From assembly GCA_003558335.1 (NCBI GenBank), contig PWMA01000062.1, positions 1 to 18,223 of the forward strand: a stretch of 18,223 nucleotides of DNA, written 5' to 3'. Position 1 is the stretch's first letter, and every line of letters begins with the position of its first letter. Below, piece by piece: positions 7,077-13,911 of the stretch. The position numbers and the translations under genes were made by a program. Source of the DNA: Candidatus Methanofastidiosia archaeon (lineage in GTDB: Archaea; Methanobacteriota_B; Thermococci; Methanofastidiosales; Methanofastidiosaceae). The notes below the pieces were generated by a model that worked only from the letters and a program-made list of their open reading frames with translations, did not search any database and was not told where the DNA came from.

Positions 7077-8093
7077 ATGAAGACAGTACGTTTGGGTGTC
7101 ATTGGATTTGGAATCGTCGGCAAAGGTGTTTGCGAAGTAGTTAAGGATAAAGCGCAACTGTATAAAGAAAAATATGGCGTTGATATCCGAATAGTATGCG
7201 TTGCCGATATGATGAATTCGATTTATGATGAAGATGGAATTGATCTTGATAAGCTAATGCAAAGTAATCAAGAACGATCTCCTGTTATAAAATATCCTGA
7301 TTCTTCAAAGGATAAAAAATGGAATGGTGAAATGGCAATAGATAATATCGATGCCGATATTATCGTTGAAGTTACTCCAACAAATATCAAAGACGCAGAA
7401 CCAGGATTAACTCATATTCTTAAAGCCTTTGATAGAGGGATGCATGTAGTTACATCTAACAAAGGTCCTTTGGCACTTTACTATGGTAAAGTAATTGAAG
7501 CTAAAGAAAAAAGTGGTAAGGAATTAAGGTTTGAAGCTACTGTCGGAGGAACAATGCCTGTTTTAAATCTTGCCCAAGAAGCTCTAAAGGGAAATAACAT
7601 AGTTTCTATAAAAGGCATATTAAATGGTACCACAAACTATATTTTATCTAATATGGCATTTGAAGGGAAACAGTTTGACGACGCCCTAAAAGAAGCTCAA
7701 GAAAAAGGCTATGCCGAAGCAAACCCTGCTCAAGACATTGAAGGATGGGACTCTGCATGCAAAGCAACAATAATTTCAAACGCTTTAATGGACAAAACAA
7801 TGACTTTAACCGATGTTGAAGTTAAAGGAATAACTGAAATAAAAATGGAAGACGTTTTAGACGCGAAGAAAAATGGAAATATAATAAAATTGCTCGTAGA
7901 GGTAAATGAAAAAGGTGCAAAAGTTCGGCCTACACCAGTGCCTTTAAACTCACCTCTTGCGGTTACAGGAACATTAAATGTGGCTGTTTTTGAAACAGAC
8001 CTTTCCAAAGACATAACTGTTATGGGGAGAGGGGCAGGCCAAATAGAAACAGCAGCTGCAATAATGAGTGATGTTTTTGCAATAGCTAGATGA
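7077..8093 (+). CDS. hom: Homoserine dehydrogenase
   Basis: It reduces aspartate 4-semialdehyde to homoserine with NAD(P)H, the branch point to threonine and methionine. The Rossmann motif GVIGFGIVGKG is at 7-17, followed by EVTPTN (98-103), TSNKGPLA (126-133), NGTTNYIL (183-190) and EANPAQDIEGWDSACK (214-229). E214, D225 and K229 have the spacing of the catalytic E-D-K residues of the family (usual EADP is EANP here). At 338 residues it lacks the C-terminal ACT regulatory domain of many bacterial enzymes, so threonine feedback through ACT is not expected. GAGG precedes the ATG. It is the first gene of the hom-FAH-asd-unknown run, and its TGA is followed within 12 nt by the next start. Confidence 0.93.
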   Translation: MKTVRLGVIGFGIVGKGVCEVVKDKAQLYKEKYGVDIRIVCVADMMNSIYDEDGIDLDKLMQSNQERSPVIKYPDSSKDKKWNGEMAIDNIDADIIVEVTPTNIKDAEPGLTHILKAFDRGMHVVTSNKGPLALYYGKVIEAKEKSGKELRFEATVGGTMPVLNLAQEALKGNNIVSIKGILNGTTNYILSNMAFEGKQFDDALKEAQEKGYAEANPAQDIEGWDSACKATIISNALMDKTMTLTDVEVKGITEIKMEDVLDAKKNGNIIKLLVEVNEKGAKVRPTPVPLNSPLAVTGTLNVAVFETDLSKDITVMGRGAGQIETAAAIMSDVFAIAR

Positions 8094-8104
8094 AAGGTGT
8101 TCAA

Positions 8105-8856
8105 ATGAAGTTTCTTAGGTACAGTTACAACGATAATATAGAATATGGAATTCTTGAAAAAAGCAAAGTTATGAAAATTAAAGGAGATATATTTTCTGAT
8201 TTTGAAACTACTGAAGATGAAATAGATTTAAACTCGATAAAATTGCTTTCTCCAACTGCTCCATCCAAAGTTGTTGCTGTTGGTCTAAACTATGTTGACC
8301 ACGCAAAGGAGCTTAAAATGGAAATACCCTCCAATCCTATCATATTTATAAAACCGGCAAGTACGGTAATTGGTCCTGAAGATCCAATAATATATCCAGA
8401 AACTTCAACTCAAGTCGACTACGAAGTTGAACTTGGTATAGTTATAGGTAGGCGAGCAAAAATGTTGAAAAAACTGAAGCTAAAGACTACATACTTGGGT
8501 ATACAGTATTCAATGATGTAACTGCAAGGGATCTACAGAGAAAAGACACTCAGTGGACAAGGGCAAAATCCTATGACACATTTGCCCCTATAGGGCCCTA
8601 TATTGAAACAGATATAGATCCTTTTGATCTTCCAATATCTCTTAAATTAAACGGCAAATTAAAACAGGACTCTTCCACAAAAAATATGATATTTAACTGT
8701 TACGAACTTTTAGAATTTATATCTGAAATAATGCCGCTTGAGCCAGGAGATGTAATCGCAACTGGAACCCCTCCAGGAGTTGGACCAATGAACAGAGGGG
8801 ATACAGTAGAAGCTGAAATAGAAGGGATAGGTATATTAAAAAATTATGTGATATAG
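8105..8856 (+). pseudogene. Fumarylacetoacetate hydrolase (FAH) family protein, interrupted by a one-base frameshift
   Basis: The FAH superfamily hydrolyses or decarboxylates 2-oxo acids (acylpyruvases, oxaloacetate decarboxylases, catechol-pathway isomerases). The first frame, from ATG 8105 (AAAGGTG 5 nt upstream), gives VVAVGLNYVDHAKE, IFIKPASTVIGP and VDYEVELGIVIGRRAK, then garbles and stops at 8519-8521. From 8464 the next frame is open to TAG 8854-8856 and continues the family exactly: VEKTEAKDYILGYTVFNDVT, ARDLQRKDTQWTRAKSYDTF, and near the end ATGTPPGVGP. The joint is an AAAAA run at 8458-8462; one more A restores a protein of about 250 residues, the normal size. The metal-binding acidic residues (E-x-E of YEVELG and D of FNDVT) are present once the frames are joined. 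It lies inside the hom-asd operon. A sequencing indel, a real mutation or slippage are all possible. Confidence 0.85.
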
Positions 8857-8864
8857 GTCTTATT

Positions 8865-9947
8865 ATGGAAAAAATAAATGTGGGAGTAATTGGGGCTACC
8901 GGAATGGTGGGTCAAAATTATGTACGACTTTTAGAAAATCACCCTTGGTTTGATGTAGCATATGTTGCAGCATCCCCTAAAAGCGCAGGAAAAAGCTATG
9001 AAGAAGCTGTAAGGGGAAAATGGCAAATGGCATCAGATCCTCCAAAAAAGGTAAGAGATCTAATAGTTGGCGACGCAAACGATATAAATCAAGCAGTTGG
9101 AAAATGCGATTTAATTTTTTCCGCTCTTGAAATGGAAAAAGAAAAAATCAAACAACTTGAATCAGAATATGCTAAATCAGATTTACCTGTTTTTTCTAAT
9201 GCCTCAGCTAATAGAAATTTTGACAACATACCTATGCTAATACCTGAGATCAATAGCAATCACATAGATATAATACCTCAACAGAAAAAAGCAAACGGCT
9301 GGAGTAAAGGCTTCATCGTCGTAAAACCAAACTGCTCTCTGCAGAGCTATATGGCTCCAGTATATGCATTAGTTAAAGCTGGGTATGAAGTTAAAAGAAT
9401 GATAATCACTACAATGCAGGCCGTTTCAGGAGCAGGATATCCTGGTGTACCGTCGCTTGATATGATTGATAATATCGTTCCTTTTATATCCGGGGAAGAG
9501 GAAAAATCTGAAATTGAACCACAGAAAATTATGGGAAAGATTTCAGATGAAAAGATTGTAAACGATACAAGTATAAAGATTTCTGCACACTGTAACAGGG
9601 TTCCAGTAGTTGATGGGCACACTGCTTGCGTAAGCCTTGAATTTGGGCAAAATAAACCTTCTCTTGAGGAAATTAAAAAGATTTGGAATGAATTTAGTTC
9701 TGAGCCTCAAAAATTAAATCTACCATTTGCACCAAAAAAACCGATAATCTACAGAGAAGAGCCGAACAGGCCACAACCAAGAAAAGATAGAGACTCTGAC
9801 AAGGCAATGACTGCAACAGTTGGTAGACTAAGGGGATGTAAGGTTTTTGATATACGTTTTGTTTGCCTTTCTCATAATACAGTTAGAGGGGCTGCTGGTG
9901 GAGGCATATTAAACGCAGAGCTTCTTAAAGCAAAAGGGTACATTTGA
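8865..9947 (+). CDS. asd: Aspartate-semialdehyde dehydrogenase (archaeal/fungal type)
   Basis: It reduces aspartyl-4-phosphate to aspartate semialdehyde with NADPH, the step just before homoserine dehydrogenase and the precursor for lysine, threonine and methionine. The nucleotide motif GVIGATGMVGQ is at 7-17. SAGKSYEEAV (40-49) is typical of the archaeal/fungal group. The active-site cysteine is C157 in KPNCSLQ. AVSGAGYPG (186-194) and AHCNRVPVVDGH (241-252) carry the substrate-binding Arg245 and catalytic His252. The C-terminus has SHNTVRGAAGGGILNAE. Its 360 residues are full length. An AGGT lies 7-10 nt before the ATG, overlapping the end of the FAH gene. The stop overlaps sequence leading into the next gene, so translation of the two is probably coupled. 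Confidence 0.95.
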   Translation: MEKINVGVIGATGMVGQNYVRLLENHPWFDVAYVAASPKSAGKSYEEAVRGKWQMASDPPKKVRDLIVGDANDINQAVGKCDLIFSALEMEKEKIKQLESEYAKSDLPVFSNASANRNFDNIPMLIPEINSNHIDIIPQQKKANGWSKGFIVVKPNCSLQSYMAPVYALVKAGYEVKRMIITTMQAVSGAGYPGVPSLDMIDNIVPFISGEEEKSEIEPQKIMGKISDEKIVNDTSIKISAHCNRVPVVDGHTACVSLEFGQNKPSLEEIKKIWNEFSSEPQKLNLPFAPKKPIIYREEPNRPQPRKDRDSDKAMTATVGRLRGCKVFDIRFVCLSHNTVRGAAGGGILNAELLKAKGYI

Positions 9948-9955
9948 GGGTATAT

Positions 9956-10501
9956 ATGACGACTAAAGAAGATATATTAAAACGTTTGAAATCTGAAACG
10001 GGAATTGTTGAGGCTTTCATACTTTCAGAAGAAGATATCGAAAAGGTTAGGCACTTTGAAATCCAAGCTGAAAAAAATAAGGCCGCTGGGGGGATGATGG
10101 AGTTTGTCAATGAAGGCGTCTGGGAAGTTTTATCAAAAGATATAGTATTTCTCATTTTTATAGATGAAACATTTTCAGATAGAAAGCATGGTGAAAGCCT
10201 AACACTGATGAAAGATCCTTTAGGAAATACTGTCGGCAAGTTATTGAGAAAAGATGAAATTTCGGAATATCAAAAACGAGATGATGTCCTTTTCCTTGGA
10301 GAGGATTTTGTTATATATACAAATGTTAAAAGCCAAGGCAAACCTTACTTTGTAATCCCTTCTCAAAAAGTAGAGGAATTAAAGGATTTAAATGGGATCT
10401 CTGCAAGCTTTTGCGTTCCAACTGATCTTTTCTTTAAAGAAAAATACAACATTACAGGAGACTCTCTTGGAACGGTCATAATTGGCGTAGACAAACCCTA
10501 A
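9956..10501 (+). CDS. Unrecognised protein at the end of the hom-asd operon
   Basis: It encodes 181 residues with no signal peptide or membrane helix. The ATG at 9956 is chosen over an in-frame TTG at 9944 because GAGGG (9946-9950) sits 5 nt before it. The sequence alternates helix (MTTKEDILKRLKSE, SEEDIEKVRHFEIQAEKNK) and strand (DIVFLIFIDETF, DVLFLGEDFVIYTNV, PYFVIPSQKVEEL, GTVIIGVDKP), a compact alpha/beta protein. A GGMMEFVNEG stretch is near residue 40. There are no obvious catalytic motifs. It begins 8 nt after asd and ends before an oligo-T tract, so it is the last gene of the operon. A role linked to aspartate-family metabolism is inferred from position only. Confidence 0.75.
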   Translation: MTTKEDILKRLKSETGIVEAFILSEEDIEKVRHFEIQAEKNKAAGGMMEFVNEGVWEVLSKDIVFLIFIDETFSDRKHGESLTLMKDPLGNTVGKLLRKDEISEYQKRDDVLFLGEDFVIYTNVKSQGKPYFVIPSQKVEELKDLNGISASFCVPTDLFFKEKYNITGDSLGTVIIGVDKP

Positions 10502-10504
10502 ACA

Positions 10505-10511
10505 TTTAAAT
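10505..10511 (+). promoter_or_regulatory. TATA box of the ecfT gene
   Basis: TTTAAAT is centred 26 nt before the ATG at 10534, with no ribosome binding site. This predicts a leaderless transcript. It begins only a few nt after the stop of the preceding operon. Confidence 0.5.
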
Positions 10512-10525
10512 CTAAATATTTTATC

Positions 10526-10531
10526 TTTTTT
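10526..10531 (+). terminator. Oligo-T terminator of the hom-asd operon
   Basis: Six T lie 25 nt after the TAA at 10499-10501 and immediately before the ATG of ecfT. The operon's end and the next gene's leaderless start are packed into 32 bp. Confidence 0.45.
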
Positions 10532-10533
10532 GT

Positions 10534-11325
10534 ATGATAAAGTACTCAATGTATGTCAAGGGACATTCATTTTTTCATAACTTAGATCCAAGGACCAAGT
10601 TAGTTGTTCTAACCTCCATATTTGGGCTAGCGATTTTGTACAGAGATCCACTTTATCTTGGAGTTATTGCAGGCTCAGTACTATTTATTATAAGATTCAT
10701 CTGTAACATTAAACTTAGAAAACTTGTCACCTATATCAAACCAGTACTGCCTCTTATTTTAATGTCTTTATTGTTGTGGCCATTTTTTCAACCAACAGGC
10801 AATATACTCTTTGAGTATGGGATAATACGCATAAGTGAGGACGGAATAAAGATGGGACTTGCAATGACCTTTAGAATATTTGCAATAATTACTGGAACCT
10901 TTCTTCTTTTAATGACAACACTGCAGCGTGATCTTGTCTTAGGCTTAATGAAATTTAAAGTTCCATATGAATACTGCTTGACCTTGGCAATATCATTAAG
11001 ATACGTTCCAACACTAGCTGGGATAACATACACAATAATGGACGCTCAAAGATCAAGAGGATTGGAGTTGGACAAGGGTTCATTTTTTAAAAGAATAAAA
11101 AATTATGTACCAATCATAACACCTCTTATAATAGGTTCTATAAGGATGGCTGAAGAACTTGCCATTGCCATTGAATCAAGAGGTTTTGGACATGGAGAAA
11201 GAACTTTTCTAAAGGATATCTCCCTTAAAGGAAAGGATTATGTCACAATGTTACTTTTCATTTTAATTTTAGGAGCAGGTATCTATATAAGATTACTTGG
11301 CTATGGTACTTTAGAATTTTTATAA
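10534..11325 (+). CDS. ecfT: EcfT/CbiQ-family energy-coupling transporter membrane subunit
   Basis: EcfT couples ATP hydrolysis by EcfA ATPases to vitamin or metal uptake through a substrate-binding S component; CbiQ is the cobalt-specific relative. Visible are FHNLDPRTKLVVL (14-26), the conserved N-terminal motif of the family, and several hydrophobic helices (about 23-56, 68-86, 107-127, 192-203, 237-255). The two Arg-containing coupling motifs touching the ATPase are AQRSRG (171-176) and ESRGF (214-218). Length (263) is normal. No ATPase or S component is adjacent, so it must work with subunits encoded elsewhere. The family is clear; the choice of EcfT or CbiQ and the substrate are not. 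Confidence 0.88.
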   Translation: MIKYSMYVKGHSFFHNLDPRTKLVVLTSIFGLAILYRDPLYLGVIAGSVLFIIRFICNIKLRKLVTYIKPVLPLILMSLLLWPFFQPTGNILFEYGIIRISEDGIKMGLAMTFRIFAIITGTFLLLMTTLQRDLVLGLMKFKVPYEYCLTLAISLRYVPTLAGITYTIMDAQRSRGLELDKGSFFKRIKNYVPIITPLIIGSIRMAEELAIAIESRGFGHGERTFLKDISLKGKDYVTMLLFILILGAGIYIRLLGYGTLEFL

Positions 11326-11353
11326 CAATTTAATCATAATTCTTACAAACACT

Positions 11354-11362
11354 TTTATAATA
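11354..11362 (+). promoter_or_regulatory. TATA box of the Mpa/ARC-like ATPase gene
   Basis: TTTATAATA is centred about 23-25 nt before the GTG at 11381. No ribosome binding site is visible, so a leaderless transcript beginning at a GTG codon is predicted. Confidence 0.45.
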
Positions 11363-11380
11363 AAATACTCCATTATAATT

Positions 11381-13186
11381 GTGGAATCTTCTGATTTGAA
11401 AAATACAGAAAAGATTAGAGAATATCTAAAAAAAGAGCACGACTACTTTGATCTTAATGACGTCTTAATAAAAAAAGGCTTTTCTAGAGAAACGCTTGAT
11501 AAAGAAGACATTAAAGAAATTATTTCCTCTTCTCAAGAGGTAATAAATCAGATACAGCATGAAAGAGGCATGCTAAAAAATGAGATTAAGGTTTTTCTTG
11601 AAGGCCGTATCAATAGACTTGAGCGAAGAATAAAAGAATTAAACGAACCTCCTTTTATGATTGGCATTTATGTAAGGCCCCTTGACCAAGAAGGAGCGCA
11701 TGAAATCTTTGATTATGTAAACTATAGAGTAATAGCCTACATGATTAATGACATAGATGTTAATAAAGGGGATAAGGTAAGATACAAATTTATAGAGGCA
11801 AGAGAAGGGGGCAGATTTGTAATATTAAGTAAACATCCCGGAAAAGTTGATACCACTTTAGGTGAGATAATAAAGATTGAAGGGCGATCTGGAACTATAA
11901 GGTTTGATACTTATCATGAGATGATGTTGGATATAGGTGATTTCGTCGATTCTAAAAATCCTTATTTACGGGCAGGTGCAACAGTAACCTTGTTTGGTAA
12001 TTCAAGAGATTGGGAGATACTTGATATAAAGCCCAATGTAAAATATGGCGATGATCTTCTCTTAGAAAGGAAACCAAGAGTAAAAAGAGAAGATATAGGC
12101 GGGCTTGACGAGGCTATTTTAGAGATTGATCAAGCTGTGGGTTCGGCACTTAGTTATGATTTTATTAGAGAAAAAGTCCAAAAATTAAAGATTGAAAGAA
12201 CCAAAGGCATAATGCTTTATGGGCCTCCTGGATGTGGAAAAACTTTAATTGCACGTTATGCAGCATCTATTTCTTCAAGAAATTTTATTAATGTTGATAA
12301 AGAGCTTAGAAGCAAATGGTTTGGAGAAACCCAACAAAATATAGAAGAGTTATTCAAATATGCTGAAGAAAAAGCACCCTCTGTTCTGTTTTTTGATGAA
12401 TTTGATAGTCTTGTTCCTCAAAGAGAATCCGGATCAGAGGCTGCAAGACTGGAAAATCCGATAGTAAATAAATTTTTGCAACTTCTAGATGGCCTTGAGG
12501 AGATGGGAGATGTCATTGTCATCATAGCTACAAATAGACCTGATATAATTGATCCTGCAATTTTAAGACCAGGAAGAATTGATAAACACATCAGAATAGG
12601 AAGGCCTGATACAAGAGAGGCCGGAGAAAAAATCTTAAACATATACTTAAAATCAGACCAATTGATTCCACATTCCGACGATATCAAAAAATACGGCACT
12701 ATCAAGAGGTTTGCCGAAGCAATGAAGGATACTATACTGGATGAGCTATATGAAAAGAATAGATATTGCAATGTAGAAAAACTTGGACTTATCAATGTTC
12801 CAATCAAAGAAACTATATCAGGTGCTATGATAAAAAATATTGTAATTAAAACAAAAAAATATTATATCAATAGGCTTGATAAATATGCAAAATTAATAGA
12901 TGTTATAAACAATATCTATCACAACAAACTCTACATTGAAAAAACATGCGATGTTCTCTGTGCTAAGATAATAGATGAGTGCCATGAAGTTTCAAAGGAA
13001 TTAGGAGACACCGCTGAAAAAGTTATGAATGAGATCAAAAAAGATCTTGTCCCCAACAACTACAATAGAATTGAAATCGGTGTTCTCTTAAAAAAAATTG
13101 AGGAGTACATAGATCGAAACGAAGGCATTTTAATTGAGGACGTTATTAGGGCGATTGATGAAGACTGTGGAAAAATTCAATTGTAG
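11381..13186 (+). CDS. AAA+ ATPase of the Mpa/ARC (proteasomal ATPase) type
   Basis: Probably a ring-forming unfoldase. Domain order: helical start (1-45), coiled coil (about 45-88), two OB-like beta regions (about 91-155 and 156-220), AAA module and C-terminal helices. The AAA module begins REDIGGLDEAI (236-246). Walker A is GPPGCGKT (281-288), pore loop KWFGE (312-316), Walker B VLFFDEFDSL (335-344), sensor-1 ATNRPD (383-388), arginine finger ILRPGR (394-399). After the AAA module, DELYEKNRYCNV (454-465) and SGAMIKNIVIKTKKYYI (480-496) match the pattern specific to bacterial Mpa/ARC; PAN and Cdc48 lack it. The last 100 residues (about 500-601) are an extra helical extension. The end, GKIQL, is neither the HbYX of PAN nor the GQYL of Mpa. 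The start is GTG; the next in-frame Met (64) would remove part of the coiled coil. Partner protease unknown. Confidence 0.85.
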   Translation: MESSDLKNTEKIREYLKKEHDYFDLNDVLIKKGFSRETLDKEDIKEIISSSQEVINQIQHERGMLKNEIKVFLEGRINRLERRIKELNEPPFMIGIYVRPLDQEGAHEIFDYVNYRVIAYMINDIDVNKGDKVRYKFIEAREGGRFVILSKHPGKVDTTLGEIIKIEGRSGTIRFDTYHEMMLDIGDFVDSKNPYLRAGATVTLFGNSRDWEILDIKPNVKYGDDLLLERKPRVKREDIGGLDEAILEIDQAVGSALSYDFIREKVQKLKIERTKGIMLYGPPGCGKTLIARYAASISSRNFINVDKELRSKWFGETQQNIEELFKYAEEKAPSVLFFDEFDSLVPQRESGSEAARLENPIVNKFLQLLDGLEEMGDVIVIIATNRPDIIDPAILRPGRIDKHIRIGRPDTREAGEKILNIYLKSDQLIPHSDDIKKYGTIKRFAEAMKDTILDELYEKNRYCNVEKLGLINVPIKETISGAMIKNIVIKTKKYYINRLDKYAKLIDVINNIYHNKLYIEKTCDVLCAKIIDECHEVSKELGDTAEKVMNEIKKDLVPNNYNRIEIGVLLKKIEEYIDRNEGILIEDVIRAIDEDCGKIQL

Positions 13187-13851
13187 ATATCTTTTACATT
13201 TCCCATATATGTTCCATCAAGAAGATAACAATCAAATTTTTTTATATCTAATCTTTTAGTTTCAAAATATGGCCCAGGGATATCTTGATTTTTGTTTATT
13301 GATACCCCCTCTATAACAGGATTAAATGAAGGCAAAACTATAACATTTTGAGGCCCTTCCAACTTTAAAAAACATTTTATCCGGGTTATTTTTCCGTTTG
13401 AATCAATAAACTCAACTACAGGATGAATATGGCCCATAATCAAATTATTACTGCTAATCAGTATATGTCCATGAGTTAAAACACGATCCTCTATTTTGAA
13501 AGATTTTACAACCTCATTAAAAACTATCTCCTCAATATTGCCATCGTGATTTCCTTTAATAATTTTAACAGGAATTTCAAAGTCTAAGAACTTAGGGAGA
13601 TTTAATTTTTCAAAATAGGAAGTATAAGGGAGATTATGCTTTACATCTCCTAAGAGTATCAACTCTTCTATATCTTTTCTTTTTATTATCTTTGAGATCT
13701 CGGATTTCATCTCTTTTGAAATATCTGGAATCTTTATTCCTTTTTTGTAATACTCATACTCTTTACCTAAATGGAGGTCAGCAACAACAAGATATTTTTT
13801 ATAAGACTCAACTATCATTGCAGGCTTATTAATTACAGGATATATGTCCAT
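13177..13851 (-). CDS. Calcineurin-like metallophosphoesterase (COG1407/PdeM-like)
   Basis: A two-metal phosphodiesterase/nuclease-type protein of 224 residues. All metal motifs are present: DLH (D25, H27), GDVKH (68-72), GNHD (100-103), THGH (126-129) and GHIHP (140-144). The ATG at 13851 follows a TATA-like box by 27 nt with no ribosome binding site, so the gene is probably leaderless. In bacteria this family (ligase-associated PdeM) sits in DNA-repair clusters with an Lhr-type helicase, and here it is divergent from an Lhr gene. A role with Lhr in DNA or RNA repair is therefore a reasonable inference. Its 3' end overlaps the 3' end of the convergent AAA+ gene by 10 bp. The substrate is not known. 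Confidence 0.87.
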   Translation of the reverse strand: MDIYPVINKPAMIVESYKKYLVVADLHLGKEYEYYKKGIKIPDISKEMKSEISKIIKRKDIEELILLGDVKHNLPYTSYFEKLNLPKFLDFEIPVKIIKGNHDGNIEEIVFNEVVKSFKIEDRVLTHGHILISSNNLIMGHIHPVVEFIDSNGKITRIKCFLKLEGPQNVIVLPSFNPVIEGVSINKNQDIPGPYFETKRLDIKKFDCYLLDGTYMGNVKDIYN

Positions 13852-13873
13852 AATTTAAAGCCAATAAATTAAA

Positions 13874-13882
13874 TTTAAAAAT
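13874..13882. promoter_or_regulatory. Shared TATA-like element of the phosphoesterase and lhr genes
   Basis: TTTAAAAAT is centred 27 nt from the minus-strand ATG at 13851. On the plus strand it predicts transcription start near 13902-13904, at the AGGTG (13902-13906) before the lhr ATG at 13912, leaving a leader of about 10 nt. One AT element could therefore serve both directions of this 60-bp gap. Confidence 0.4.
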
Positions 13883-13911
13883 GCTTTGGTAAGTTCTAAG
13901 TAGGTGTATCT

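Noticed and set aside
8090..8104. ATG at 8090 overlapping the hom stop codon as the start of the FAH gene
   Set aside because: AAAGGTG at 8093-8099 is correctly spaced for the ATG at 8105, not for 8090.
9944..9955. TTG at 9944 as start of the last operon gene
   Set aside because: The GAGGG ribosome binding site lies between it and the ATG at 9956, so it serves the ATG.
11381..13186. Simple naming of the AAA+ protein as PAN
   Set aside because: PAN has about 400 residues with one OB domain and ends in HbYX. This protein has 601 residues, a double OB-like region, an Mpa/ARC-specific C-terminal motif and no HbYX.
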